Source of the DNA: Candidatus Flexifilum affinis | Lineage (GTDB): Bacteria > Chloroflexota > Anaerolineae > Aggregatilineales > Phototrophicaceae | Assembly (NCBI GenBank): GCA_016713325.1 | Contig: JADJPJ010000002.1 | Span: 868,001 to 932,000 of the forward strand | Direction: 5' to 3' | Length of the DNA stretch: 64,000 nt | Part shown: positions 36,301 to 45,224 of the stretch, one piece after another | How the letters are laid out: each line of letters opens with the position of its first letter | Position numbering within the stretch: position 1 is the first letter of the stretch | Notes under the pieces: model-generated | Databases searched by the model: none | The model's input: the letters and a program-made list of their open reading frames with translations, nothing else | Told to the model about the DNA's origin: nothing | Position numbers and translations under genes: made by a program

Positions 36301-38778
36301 GATTTTGACGCTGTCGTGCATGAAAGTGCGTCGATGCATCTGACTCGGCAGGTTGAGGCGCGGGCGAGGCGAGCTGACGGCCTCGAACTTCACGTCGAGA
36401 TCAACATTGCACCCGTCAACCGCTCAGAGAATACCGTACGTAATCTGGTATGCATTGTCCGAGACATCACCGAGCGCAGGCGGGCCGAGACTGCACTTCG
36501 CGAGAGCGAAGAGCGCTACAGGTTGCTCGCGGAGAATGTATCCGATGTCATTATCAAGACCACCCCGGATGGTACGATCACTTTTGTGACGCCCGCAAGC
36601 TATCAACTGGTCGGACACACTCCCGACCAGTTGATCGGGACGCACGTTAACCCACTGCTTCACCCCGATGATGTGAATGTGGCCAGAGACAAGAGATCAC
36701 AGGTCTTGAACTCCAATGCGTCGTATTACTTGAATTCATATCGGCTTCGTCACACAGACGGCAGTTACATCTGGGCGGAAGTCACGAACACAATCATGCG
36801 CGACGAGCACACCGGTGAACCGCTGGAAGTGATCGGCATCGTGCACGATATTACGGAACGAAAGCGTGCCGAGGATGCCCTCCGCGAGAGCGAGGAACGT
36901 TACCGTCTGCTGGCAGAAAACGTCAACGACGTCATCATCAAACTGGGACCGGATGGCGGGGTTGTCTTCGTGACTTCCTCAATCTATGGCCTGGGTGGGT
37001 ACCAGCCTGAGGAATTCATCGGACACTCCGGCTTCGACTTCGTTCACCCTGACGACGCTCCCCGTTCTACAGAAATCATGCTGAAAGCGATCGCTTCAGG
37101 CGCGGCCACATTTACCCTGACTGAACGTGTCCGCCATAAGGCAGGGCACTACCTGTGGGCAGAGGTCACAAACACGAATGTCTACGACCCAGAAACCGGC
37201 GCGCTGGTGGAGATGGTCGGAGTCCAGCGCAAAATCACGGCGCGAAGGCAGGCAGAAGAAGCTCTCCGTGAAAGTGAGGAACGGTACCGACTGCTGGCCG
37301 AGAACATCAGGGATGTGATCATAAAGTTCAACATCGAAGGCGTGATCACATTTGCTACACCTTCTTGGTTTGAACAGACCGGTTACACTCATGACGAACT
37401 TGTCGGACGCTACGGCGGCGAGTTCCTGCATCCGGCTGATCTCCCTGAAGTGCGGGAAAAGCGGAGTCATGCGCTCGCGAAGGCGACACAGTTTTACACA
37501 GTGAGTTATCGTCTGCGACACCGGAATGGTCACTACATCTGGGTTGAGACAACCAACACCGTTGTCCATGACCCTGTTAACGGACAGCCGCTGGAAATCA
37601 TCGCGATCATCCACGACATCACCGAGCGCAGGCAGGCCGAAGAAGCGCTGCGAGAGAGTGAAGAGAAGTTCCGACGATACATTGAGTCTGCGCCGGTGGC
37701 GACGATCATCGCCGATGGGCAGGGGAAGATTGTGTTGGCAAACCGCCAGGCCGTTCATCTGCTGGGATACACGCTTGAAGAGCTGGAAGGGCAGACGGTC
37801 GAAACCCTGGTGCCGATCGCATCGCGGGAGAACCATGTCGGCTATCGCGCCTCTGCTACAGCGAACACTGATAAGCGCCGAACCCTGACGATGGAGCTGG
37901 TGGCGCAGCGCAAGGATGGCAGCGTCTTCCCGGTCGATATTCAGCTCAGCTATATCGATACCCCGGACGGCACAATGGTCATGAGTTACATCGTTGACAT
38001 CACGCAGCGGAAACAGGCAGAAGAAGCGCTGAAACAGGCCCTGGCGCAGGAAAAGGAACTGGGAGAACTCAAGTCGCGCTTTGTCTCCATGGCATCACAC
38101 GAATTCAGAACGCCGCTCGCCGCCATTCTGGCAACAACAGAGACATTGACCTTCTATCGCGATAGAATGGATAAGACACAGATCGACGAACGGCTTGATC
38201 GCATTCGTCAGCAGGTCTCCCACATGAAAGACATCATGGAAGACGTCCTTCAATTGGCGCGCATCCAGGCCGGGCGAGTGGAGTTCAAGCCAGAATCGGG
38301 CGACGTCCATTCGCTGTGTCAGGAAATCGTCGAGGAGTTTGCCAGCCAGGCTGAATTCAGCGGACGGATTGTCTACGAATGCCCCATCTCACCCGTCCAT
38401 GCGGTTTTCGACCGGCGGTTGATGCGCCAGGTGATCAGCAATCTTGTCCACAACGCGGTGAAGTATTCGACTACGGATAAGCCCGTTTACGTGACCCTGA
38501 GCCACGACGACGGCCAGGTTACGCTGATTGTGAAAGATGAAGGAATCGGGATTCCGGCTGAGGACCTGAAGCACCTGTACGAACCGTTCCATCGTGCGCG
38601 GAATGTTGGCACAATTTCAGGAACCGGGCTGGGGCTGAGCATCTCGAAGCAAGCGGTTGAGCTTCATGCCGGGACCATCACTGTAGAGAGTGAGGTCGGA
38701 ATGGGAACCACGTTCACGGCCGTAATACCGAAGACACCTCCGAAGGACGACCGACATGGCCAGATTGCTGGTGATTGA
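33364..38778 (+). CDS. Giant sensor histidine kinase with 12 PAS domains
   Basis: 1804 residues in the intact frame; with the upstream pseudo-receiver about 1944. Twelve consecutive PAS/PAC units can be counted, each starting with a helix like RxSEEKYRxL and ending with a phrase like DITERKxAExAL. A short coiled coil (LEQRVIERTAELARAKDRIEAI) lies between units 7 and 8. The HisKA domain has SHEFRTPLAA (His codon at 38098) and the ATPase domain has N, G1 (DEGIGIP) and G2 (GTGLGLSIS) boxes. No membrane segment, so it is a cytoplasmic sensor. Units 9-11 are near-copies, as are units 2 and 5. The end overlaps the next kinase gene by 23 bases. Confidence 0.92.
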   Translation: MQADSSRDEETYWRKRAEEALRQSEEKIRALLDNMADVVWSAELPAFQMIYLNRAAESLYGRPRADFYGDSDLWMKVVHPDDAALVKEMEEAVLRQGYRQADYRIVRPDGEPRWIHDRAWLVRDDQGHPIRLEGIASDITARKEAENALRTSEEKYRSLVNSSDASIVMVDRDGRQLYLNEVAARAFGKSPEMLVGSSIHDLIPTSHADDILDDVRKVIDSNSGMTLEPSTVVGGAPTWFRTSIQPVRDGFGKPFAALIHASEITDRKQAELALQASEARYRSIVEDQSELICRYDKNLNLTFGNAAYCRAYGLEPNELVGKSILAGIPVDLHEQSRTYIRSLTRENPVSVSVHPMIQGDGAVRWVEWKDRVFLDERGDIFEYQGVGRDITDQKHVEDALQQSEERMRLFVEHAPAAIAVFDRDMRYMVVSRRWLEDYRLGEIDVVGRSHYEVFPEIPERLKEIHRRCLQGAVEKSDADLFPRADGTGDWVRWEIRPWRDHRGEVGGILLFSEVVTERVEAELALRASEEKYRSLVESSDASIAMVDANGTMLYANDLAAQQLSMKPEQMTGKNIHQLFPLDVAGYQLSSIREAIRTGAGLVHEAPTVLDGQEFWYRTSIQPVRDATGHIYAGLIHASDISRAKAQEAALRQSESQFQQFMRHLPGAVYISDADNRIIYCNDQYAQVCGLTVEELTGANNYELMPEEAAATYRRENAQVLAENRAMEFAHTDPTGAEPSHYLTIKFPIPRTDRPSLLGAISLDITREKQAEDALRQSEAYLRSLIESQTAFNLRVDMEGKITYCNERYRRHFSWIENSIVGSSSLTFIWPDDHPMVYLAVADCFEHPGKPVQVELRKPTEDGGYIWTLWEFITVQDSEGIVTEIHCVGFDISQQKQAEVALQEAKDTLEQRVIERTAELARAKDRIEAIINHSGDGILLLDTELGIQQANYAFAEMFGADVDSYFGQKLSAYFTMEQPGDFDAVVHESASMHLTRQVEARARRADGLELHVEINIAPVNRSENTVRNLVCIVRDITERRRAETALRESEERYRLLAENVSDVIIKTTPDGTITFVTPASYQLVGHTPDQLIGTHVNPLLHPDDVNVARDKRSQVLNSNASYYLNSYRLRHTDGSYIWAEVTNTIMRDEHTGEPLEVIGIVHDITERKRAEDALRESEERYRLLAENVNDVIIKLGPDGGVVFVTSSIYGLGGYQPEEFIGHSGFDFVHPDDAPRSTEIMLKAIASGAATFTLTERVRHKAGHYLWAEVTNTNVYDPETGALVEMVGVQRKITARRQAEEALRESEERYRLLAENIRDVIIKFNIEGVITFATPSWFEQTGYTHDELVGRYGGEFLHPADLPEVREKRSHALAKATQFYTVSYRLRHRNGHYIWVETTNTVVHDPVNGQPLEIIAIIHDITERRQAEEALRESEEKFRRYIESAPVATIIADGQGKIVLANRQAVHLLGYTLEELEGQTVETLVPIASRENHVGYRASATANTDKRRTLTMELVAQRKDGSVFPVDIQLSYIDTPDGTMVMSYIVDITQRKQAEEALKQALAQEKELGELKSRFVSMASHEFRTPLAAILATTETLTFYRDRMDKTQIDERLDRIRQQVSHMKDIMEDVLQLARIQAGRVEFKPESGDVHSLCQEIVEEFASQAEFSGRIVYECPISPVHAVFDRRLMRQVISNLVHNAVKYSTTDKPVYVTLSHDDGQVTLIVKDEGIGIPAEDLKHLYEPFHRARNVGTISGTGLGLSISKQAVELHAGTITVESEVGMGTTFTAVIPKTPPKDDRHGQIAGD

Positions 38779-39943
38779 AGACGACACGCATATTCGTAAC
38801 GAGGTGATGGACTGGTTCCAGTTTGAGGGGTTTGACGTCATTGGCGCGGCGAATGGACGGCAGGGGCTTGAAGCCGTGCGCGAGCATTCGCCCGATGTCA
38901 TCCTGTGCGACATCTCCATGCCCGAAATGGATGGGCACGATGTCCTGATCGGGCTGCGCTCAAATTCGGAATACAGTCATATTCCGTTCATCTTTCTCAC
39001 CGCAGCGGCCGACCGGGAGTCGATGCGTAGAGGCATGACACTGGGAGCGGATGATTATCTGACCAAACCCTTCAGTCGTGACGAGGTCTTGAACGCTGTT
39101 TACACGCGCCTGGACATGAAGTCGGCGCAGGATGAGCGCCTCCACACGCAGCTCGACCTCATGGACAGCCTGCTGGCCGAGGAACGCGCGAAGCTTCTGC
39201 TGAAATCGCGCCTGGTAGCGATTTTCTCGCACGACTTTCGCAACCCGCTGGCGTCCGTCCTGGCGTCGTCCAACATCCTGCGAAACTATGAGGATCGGCT
39301 GACGCCGGAGCGAAAACGCCATCAGCTCGATCGCATCGATGGCTCCGTTCAACAGCTTCTGCATATGCTTGACGACATGATTGTCGTTGCCGAGGTGGAA
39401 GGGGGATATCTCCAATTCATTCCCCAACCGCTCGATCTGAACGCATTTGTCGAAAGCATTATCGGTGACTTTCGCTTGATTGATGAAGACAACCATCCGG
39501 TGCAGTTTCGCAGCCTGGTGTACGGCGAATACGAGCTCGACTCCAAGCTTCTGCGTCACATCCTCACCAACCTGATCTCAAACGCGATCAAGTATTCTTC
39601 TTCTGGCAAACCCATCTCCATCACCCTGGATGCCCAGGATGGGACTCTGCAACTGGTGGTTGAAGATCAGGGAATCGGCATTCCTGAAGAAGGGATAGCG
39701 CGTCTTTTTAAAGCTTTCTACCGGGCGGATAACGCCAAGGGCATCAAGGGAACCGGACTGGGGTTGAACATCGTCAAGGAGTGCGTCAGCCAGCACAACG
39801 GTGAGATTAAAGTGGAAAGCGCCGTGAACCAGGGAACGCGATTTATCGTGCGGCTGCCACTGATCCTGGCTAGTACTGCGTCGGCATGGGAAGGACGAGG
39901 GTTTTCGGTAGAGGCGGGGCAATGTGCCCGCCCACCATTCTGA
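38756..39943 (+). CDS. Receiver-histidine kinase hybrid
   Basis: 395 residues. N-terminal receiver (1-120) with the acidic pair at 9-10, phosphoacceptor D52 and K104 all intact. A coiled linker leads to HisKA with SHDFRNPLAS (H159) and a HATPase domain with NLISNAIKYS, DQGIGIP and GTGLGLNIV. A short low-similarity tail follows. No DNA-binding domain. It overlaps the giant PAS kinase gene by 23 bases and is surely co-transcribed; it probably receives phosphate from that kinase and passes it on. The output is not visible in this window. Confidence 0.92.
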   Translation: MARLLVIEDDTHIRNEVMDWFQFEGFDVIGAANGRQGLEAVREHSPDVILCDISMPEMDGHDVLIGLRSNSEYSHIPFIFLTAAADRESMRRGMTLGADDYLTKPFSRDEVLNAVYTRLDMKSAQDERLHTQLDLMDSLLAEERAKLLLKSRLVAIFSHDFRNPLASVLASSNILRNYEDRLTPERKRHQLDRIDGSVQQLLHMLDDMIVVAEVEGGYLQFIPQPLDLNAFVESIIGDFRLIDEDNHPVQFRSLVYGEYELDSKLLRHILTNLISNAIKYSSSGKPISITLDAQDGTLQLVVEDQGIGIPEEGIARLFKAFYRADNAKGIKGTGLGLNIVKECVSQHNGEIKVESAVNQGTRFIVRLPLILASTASAWEGRGFSVEAGQCARPPF

Positions 39944-39953
39944 GAAGCAGAGA

Positions 39954-39990
39954 CGAGAGACACGGTGAGCCGCGTCTCTCGTTTTATTTT
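39954..39990 (+). terminator. Rho-independent terminator after kinase pair
   Basis: Stem CGAGAGAC (39954-39961) with GTCTCTCG (39974-39981) and an inner CGG/CCG, followed by TTTTATTTT. Confidence 0.88.
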
Positions 39991-40094
39991 TGCGTGAGGA
40001 TAAGAGCGCTTCCAAGATCCGGGCGAAGCTGTTGAAGGACGCTACTTGTCCAAAATGCCGAGAATCGGGAGCGAAATTTCGTAAATCGGAATTG

Positions 40095-40123
40095 TTGCGA
40101 TCAGATCGCGATGTCGTTATACT
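40095..40123 (+). promoter_or_regulatory. Promoter of sugar ABC operon
   Basis: -35 TTGCGA (40095-40100), 17-bp spacer, -10 TATACT (40118-40123). The predicted start near 40130 falls inside the operator-like site at 40128. Confidence 0.55.
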
Positions 40124-40127
40124 CGAA

Positions 40128-40139
40128 ATTGTATCCAAT
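40128..40139 (+). promoter_or_regulatory. GntR-type operator candidate, sugar ABC operon
   Basis: 12-bp near-palindrome ATTGTATCCAAT, identical to the site at 47761-47772 before the gntR gene. It has the ATTG-N4-CAAT dyad typical of FCD-type GntR regulators and lies at the predicted transcription start. Confidence 0.6.
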
Positions 40140-40155
40140 CCTAAGGAGGGGCGAC

Positions 40156-41142
40156 ATGAGAAAATACCTGTTTTTGAGTGTGTTAATCCTCGCAGTTGTT
40201 CTTTCAGTATCCACTGCCTTCGCCCAGGATGAGGGTCCCCGTATTGCTTTGTTCAACCCGCTCGGCAACAACGAGTATGTGCGCAACGCGGAACTCGGTG
40301 TGCGCAGCATCATCGAGGCTGCGGGCGGCACGGTCGACGCGTTCGACGCCGGTTTCAACCCTGAAGAACAGTTGAACCAGCTGAACGATGCGATCACCTC
40401 TGGCGGCTTTGACGCCTTCATCATCTACTCGGTGGATGGCGTCGGTATCACCGTCGGCGTGGACGCCGCTGCGGAGGCCGGGATCCCGGTGATCAGCCTG
40501 GACGCGCCCATCAACCCGGACCGCCGCACGCTGGTTCCCTACAAGAATGTTGCCGGTCAGATCGCTCGTACGGGCGTCGGCGACGGTGAGCAGATCGGTA
40601 GGGCGATTGTGATGGCGTGCGAAGGCGTCGATCCCTGTGAGGTCGCGTTCCTGATTGGCTTCCAGGGTTTCCCGCTCGACCTGGACCGTCTGGAAGCGAT
40701 CGAGGGCATCATCGTCGACTACCCGAACATCAGCATCGTCACCGTTCAGGAAGCCGCCTACCTGGAAGAAACCGGTTATGAAGTCTCGACCGATATCCTC
40801 CAGGCGAATCCCGGCATCGACGTGTTTGCCTCGGTAGGCGATCAGATGACGCTGGGTTCTGAGCTGGCCGTTGAAGATGCCGGCCTGGTGGGCCAGGTCA
40901 AGCTGATTGGCAATGGTGCCAGCCAGGACGGATACAATGCCGTTGCCGAGGGGCGCTGGTTCGCGACCGTTGCCAACCTGCCGTACACCAATGGCCAGAT
41001 TGCCGCTCAGATGGCGCTCCAGGCGATTGCCGGTGAGCTGCTGATCCGCTCGGTCAACATGTATGACCAGTCCCCGCCGATCCCGCCGAGCGGTGCGGTC
41101 ATCACCCAGGAAAACGTCGCGGAATTCGAGCCGCAGTGGTGA
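40156..41142 (+). CDS. Sugar ABC transporter substrate-binding protein
   Basis: 328 residues. Signal peptide (about 1-22, ending AFAQ) and a periplasmic-binding fold of the ribose/galactose type: RIALFNPLGNNEYV, NQLNDAITSGGFDAFIIYSVDG, IPVISLDAPI, and DVFASVGDQMTLGSELAVEDAG. No lipobox Cys. The start has a strong AAGGAGG. First gene of an operon with the ATPase and permease at 41150 and 42679. The ligand is a sugar or sugar-like molecule. EthD and peptidase genes follow in the same operon, so a non-sugar ligand is also possible. Confidence 0.9.
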   Translation: MRKYLFLSVLILAVVLSVSTAFAQDEGPRIALFNPLGNNEYVRNAELGVRSIIEAAGGTVDAFDAGFNPEEQLNQLNDAITSGGFDAFIIYSVDGVGITVGVDAAAEAGIPVISLDAPINPDRRTLVPYKNVAGQIARTGVGDGEQIGRAIVMACEGVDPCEVAFLIGFQGFPLDLDRLEAIEGIIVDYPNISIVTVQEAAYLEETGYEVSTDILQANPGIDVFASVGDQMTLGSELAVEDAGLVGQVKLIGNGASQDGYNAVAEGRWFATVANLPYTNGQIAAQMALQAIAGELLIRSVNMYDQSPPIPPSGAVITQENVAEFEPQW

Positions 41143-41149
41143 TGCGGCA

Positions 41150-42682
41150 GTGACTGCGCAGCCGATTGTCGAAGCGCGAGGAATTTCCAAGCGTTTTCAG
41201 GCGGTGCAGGCGCTCGACGACGTGAACGTAATCGTCAACCAGGGCGAAATCCATGCCCTGGTTGGCGAAAACGGCGCAGGCAAATCGACGCTTGGCAAGG
41301 TCATCAGTGGGATTGTGCGTGCGGACGCCGGCACTCTGCTGGTCAAGGGGCGGCCTGTCTCCTATAGCGATCCTCATGCCGCGCTTCAGGACGGCATTAC
41401 CACCATCTCCCAGGAGATCTCGCTGCTCACGCGCCAGACCGTCCTGGAAAACGTCCTGCTGGGCCAGGAGATCGTCCGGTCAGGGTTGTTAAACAGGCGG
41501 GCCATGCTCCAACGCTTCGAAGAATTGCAGGCGCTGGCCGGCTTTTCGCTCGATCCGGATGCCAGAGTAGGGCAGCTTCGCGCCGCCGATCAGAAAAAAG
41601 TCGAGGTGATGCAGGCAATTGCCCGCAACGCCGATCTGGTCGTCATGGACGAGCCGACGGCCATGCTTCCGGATAACGAGACGGTTATCTTTCTCGACAT
41701 GGTGCGCCGGCTCAAGGCCATGGGGCGCACGATTATCTTCATCTCACACTTTTTGCAGGAGGTCCTGGATCTGGCCGATTCGGTGACCGTCATGCGCAAT
41801 GGCCGCACCGTGCGTACGGCCCGCGCCGCCGATGAGACGCCCGACAGTCTGGTAACGGCCATGCTGGGCAAAAGTATCGCCAACATGTACCCACCCAGGG
41901 CGCTGCCGCCGCCAGACGCACCGGTCGTATACCGAGTCAGTGGACTGACGAGTTCGTTCCTGTCGCCGGTGTCCATCCAGATCCGCGCCGGTGAGATTGT
42001 GGGCATGGCCGGGTTGGTGGGGAGTGGGCGTTCGCGACTGGCGCGTACGCTGTTCGGCGCCGAGCCGGCCACCGGCGGGCGCATGGAGATCAATGGGCAG
42101 GTCGTGACGATCCGCTCGCCGTCGGATGCCATCAAGGCCGGCATCTATCTGCTTCCCGAAAGCCGCAAAGAGCAGGGGTTGCTGCTAAAACAGACGGCGC
42201 GACAGAATGTGACGCTGCCACATCTTGGGGGGCTGTCGAACCTCGGAGGATGGCTGCACAGCCGCCGCGAGTCGCGAGAAGTGGTCGAAATTCTTCAGTC
42301 GCTGAATGTTCAGCCGCACTCGCCGAACCAGCGTGTCAGCCGGTTTTCCGGTGGCAACCAGCAGAAAGTGCTGTTCAGCAAGTGGCTGCTGCGCCGTCCA
42401 ACGGTCTTCATGATTGACGAGCCCACACGGGGTATCGACGTGGGCGCAAAGCAGTCGATCTATCAACTCATTGCTGATCTGGCAGCCCAGGGCATGGCCA
42501 TCCTGCTGATCTCATCGGAAATAGAGGAAATCCTGGGGCTGGCGCATCGGGTACTGGTCATGCGCCTGGGACAGATCGTGGCGGAAGTCCAATCGGTCGA
42601 CGGTGAGCTGAATCAGAGTGCAATCATGCGCGCGGCATTTGGCGCTGAAACCCACGCCGATCCCCTAAAGGAACAATCATGA
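41150..42682 (+). CDS. Sugar ABC transporter ATP-binding protein
   Basis: 510 residues with two fused nucleotide-binding domains, as in RbsA/MglA. Domain 1: Walker A GENGAGKST, signature-like LRAADQKKVEVMQAI, Walker B LVVMDEPTAML. Domain 2: degenerate Walker A GLVGSGRSRL, signature FSGGNQQKVLFSKWL and FMIDEPTRGIDVGAK. GTG 41150, seven bases after the preceding stop, is the start that fits the family. The stop overlaps the permease start by 4 bases. Confidence 0.93.
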   Translation: MTAQPIVEARGISKRFQAVQALDDVNVIVNQGEIHALVGENGAGKSTLGKVISGIVRADAGTLLVKGRPVSYSDPHAALQDGITTISQEISLLTRQTVLENVLLGQEIVRSGLLNRRAMLQRFEELQALAGFSLDPDARVGQLRAADQKKVEVMQAIARNADLVVMDEPTAMLPDNETVIFLDMVRRLKAMGRTIIFISHFLQEVLDLADSVTVMRNGRTVRTARAADETPDSLVTAMLGKSIANMYPPRALPPPDAPVVYRVSGLTSSFLSPVSIQIRAGEIVGMAGLVGSGRSRLARTLFGAEPATGGRMEINGQVVTIRSPSDAIKAGIYLLPESRKEQGLLLKQTARQNVTLPHLGGLSNLGGWLHSRRESREVVEILQSLNVQPHSPNQRVSRFSGGNQQKVLFSKWLLRRPTVFMIDEPTRGIDVGAKQSIYQLIADLAAQGMAILLISSEIEEILGLAHRVLVMRLGQIVAEVQSVDGELNQSAIMRAAFGAETHADPLKEQS

Positions 42683-43671
42683 GCCTGCTGAACCGCGCTA
42701 AGCGCGCCGAACCCCGCAGCCTCAGTGCCATTCTGCTCGACTACGGCATCGTGATCGGTTTCGTGGCGCTGTTCATGCTTCTGACATTTCAGACGGAAGC
42801 CTTCCTGACGCCGCGTAACCAGTTGAACATTCTCGATCAAGCCCATCAGATCGGCCTGATGGCGGTCGCGGTGACGGTGGTGATTATTGCCGGTGGCTTT
42901 GACCTCTCGATGGGTGCGATCTTTGCCATGTCCGGGGTGATCGCGGCCTTCGTCGCGCGCGACCTGGGCCAGACCGAGGCTTTCGCCGGCGCTGCCCCTT
43001 ACTTGGGCTGGATCGCCGGTGTGGCGACCGGCGCACTGCTCGGCCTGCTAAACGGCATCCTGGTGACCTTCCTGCAAATCAACACCTTCGTCGCCACGCT
43101 GGCATCAGGCATCGTCATTCGAGGTCTGGCACTGATCATCACCCAGGCGGAACAGGTTCGTGTGCCGGATGATGCCTTTTCTGCGCTGGCGCGCGGCGGG
43201 ATCGGCGATTTCCGCAACACGATCTTCATCTGGCTGGGTTTCGCACTGCTGATGACGCTGATGCTGACGCGAACCCGCCTGGGGCGCTACATCTTCGCCT
43301 CTGGCGATAACCCCGAAGCGGCGCGCCTGGCCGGCATCAACGTCAATCTGGTGCGTACGATCGCCTTCGGCATCAGCGGGTTTGCTGCCGGGCTGGCCGG
43401 GGTTATCTCCGCCTCGAAGTTCCAGAAGGCGCAGAACGATGCAGGGCAGGGCCTAGAACTGATCGCCATTGCCGCGGTGGTCATCGGTGGCACCAGCATC
43501 ATGGGCGGTGAAGGCGCGGTCTGGCGGACGGTGCTTGGCGTGCTGCTGCTCCGCTTAATCGCAAACGGCTTCAACCTGGCCAATGTGGACACGTTCTATC
43601 AGGATGTGTTTCAGGGCCTGATCATTCTTCTGGCAGTTGCACTGGATGCCCTGCGCCACCGCCGTCGCTGA
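42679..43671 (+). CDS. Sugar ABC transporter permease
   Basis: 330 residues with about eight to ten membrane helices. Family landmarks: IIAGGFDLSMGAIFAMSG, GLLNGILVTFLQINTFVATLA and GDNPEAARLAGINV, close to RbsC. It forms the membrane channel with the ATPase at 41150 and uses the binding protein at 40156. Confidence 0.93.
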   Translation: MSLLNRAKRAEPRSLSAILLDYGIVIGFVALFMLLTFQTEAFLTPRNQLNILDQAHQIGLMAVAVTVVIIAGGFDLSMGAIFAMSGVIAAFVARDLGQTEAFAGAAPYLGWIAGVATGALLGLLNGILVTFLQINTFVATLASGIVIRGLALIITQAEQVRVPDDAFSALARGGIGDFRNTIFIWLGFALLMTLMLTRTRLGRYIFASGDNPEAARLAGINVNLVRTIAFGISGFAAGLAGVISASKFQKAQNDAGQGLELIAIAAVVIGGTSIMGGEGAVWRTVLGVLLLRLIANGFNLANVDTFYQDVFQGLIILLAVALDALRHRRR

Positions 43672-43750
43672 CTCATTGAATCCAGCGGGGCGCATTTCGT
43701 ACGGCGTCTGAACGTAACCGTTATTCTCATTTAAGGACAGACACGACATC

Positions 43751-44077
43751 ATGATTCGTCTGACAGTGCTATACAACCTTCCGCCGGGCAGTGACGAAGA
43801 GGCTTTCTTGCAGTGGCGCATGACCGACCATCAGACGGCCAATTCCAGCATGCCAGGCGTAATGCGGACTGATTTTGCGCGCATCGACGGTCGTTTTCCT
43901 TCTGAACTGCCGCTCCCTTACCGCTTCATGACGACGGCGGACTGGCCGGACCGCGCCAGCTTTGAGGCGGCGTTCTACGACCCCCAGGCGCTGGCGGAAC
44001 TGGAGGAAAACCTCAAGAAGATCGCCGACCCGCTGTTTATGATCAGTGAGATTTTGACCGAGACGAAAAACGTTTAG
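43751..44077 (+). CDS. EthD-family protein
   Basis: 108 residues of the dimeric ferredoxin-like EthD fold: MIRLTVLYNLPPGSDEEAFLQW, HQTANSSMPGVMRTDFARI and ADWPDRASFEAAFYDPQALAEL. EthD-like proteins serve as small catalytic or accessory proteins in degradation operons. Eight bases before the peptidase gene, in the sugar ABC operon. Confidence 0.85.
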   Translation: MIRLTVLYNLPPGSDEEAFLQWRMTDHQTANSSMPGVMRTDFARIDGRFPSELPLPYRFMTTADWPDRASFEAAFYDPQALAELEENLKKIADPLFMISEILTETKNV

Positions 44078-44085
44078 GAGGTACG

Positions 44086-45192
44086 ATGCCAAGCCCACAA
44101 CGCCTTGACAAGCTGCGCGCCGTGCTACAGGCCGAGAATCTCGACGCTGCAGCGCTCATTCCCGGTTCCAATTTTCGCTATCTGACCGCCTCAGTTCATT
44201 ACCTGATGGAGCGCCCGCTGGTGCTGTTTGTCCCGCGTGAGGGGCGACCGGCGCTGGTCATCCCTCACCTGGAGACGGAGCTGTTCACCAGTCACGGGTT
44301 CGATGCCGAATTGTTCCCCTGGGCGGACGGACAGGGCTACGCCGCGGCATTCAGCGCGGCTCTTCAGTCATTGGGACTGGGCGGCAAAACAGTGGGGGTC
44401 GAGGGGCAGTTGATGCGCTTCTTCGAAGTGGAAGCCATCCGCGCCGCCGCGCCTGGCATCAACGTCGTCGACAGCCACCACGCCATCTCCTCGATTCGCC
44501 TGCGCAAAGATGCGGAGGAGATCGCCGCACTGCGCAAAGCTATCCAGATCTCGGAAGCGGCGCTGGCCCGCACGCTCGAAGAGGTCAAGGTCGGCATGAC
44601 CGAGCGTGAGGTGCTTACCCGGCTGGTGAGCTTCATGTCTGAGCTGGGTGGGGAAGGCGTGTCGTTTGAGCCGATCGTGCTGGCTGCCGACAACTCCTCG
44701 AAACCACACGGCAAGGTGCGCAACGACTATGCCATTCGCTCCGGCGACCCGCTGCTCTTCGATTTCGGCTGCACAATCGGCGGCTATCACGCCGACATCA
44801 CCCGTACCGTCTTTGTCGGCGAGCCTTCGGCGGAACACCGGGCGATCTACGCGGCAGTGCTGGCGGCCAATGAACGCGGACGCAAGACCGCGCGCCCTGG
44901 CATCGCCGCCAAAGAGGTCGATGCCCAGACGGCGCAGACGCTGCGCGATGCCGGCTATGCTGACCTGATCGCGCACCGTACCGGTCACGGTCTCGGCCTG
45001 GACGTTCACGAAGCGCCGTACATTTCGCCGGACAGCACGACGGTTCTGGAGCCAGGCATGGTCTTCACCATCGAGCCGGGCCTGTACCGCGCCGGCAGCG
45101 TGGGCATTCGCATCGAAGACAATGTGGTGGTGACCGAAGACGGCTGCGAGTCGCTTTCGACGTTCACGCGGGATTTGTTGGTCGTCGGATGA
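44086..45192 (+). CDS. M24-family metallopeptidase (Xaa-Pro peptidase-like)
   Basis: 368 residues. N-terminal creatinase-like domain (1-130) and pita-bread domain (135-368). The five metal ligands are visible: DFGCTIGGYHADITRT (two Asp), GHGLGLDVHEAP (His), TIEPGLY (Glu) and RIEDNVVVTEDG (Glu). It removes N-terminal residues before proline or acts as a creatinase-like amidinohydrolase; the context of hydantoinase and oxidase genes downstream makes the second option worth keeping. Start ATG with AGGAGG. Confidence 0.9.
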   Translation: MPSPQRLDKLRAVLQAENLDAAALIPGSNFRYLTASVHYLMERPLVLFVPREGRPALVIPHLETELFTSHGFDAELFPWADGQGYAAAFSAALQSLGLGGKTVGVEGQLMRFFEVEAIRAAAPGINVVDSHHAISSIRLRKDAEEIAALRKAIQISEAALARTLEEVKVGMTEREVLTRLVSFMSELGGEGVSFEPIVLAADNSSKPHGKVRNDYAIRSGDPLLFDFGCTIGGYHADITRTVFVGEPSAEHRAIYAAVLAANERGRKTARPGIAAKEVDAQTAQTLRDAGYADLIAHRTGHGLGLDVHEAPYISPDSTTVLEPGMVFTIEPGLYRAGSVGIRIEDNVVVTEDGCESLSTFTRDLLVVG

Positions 45193-45224
45193 CGAAACCG
45201 GGCGTCCAGACGTACGGCGGCGCA

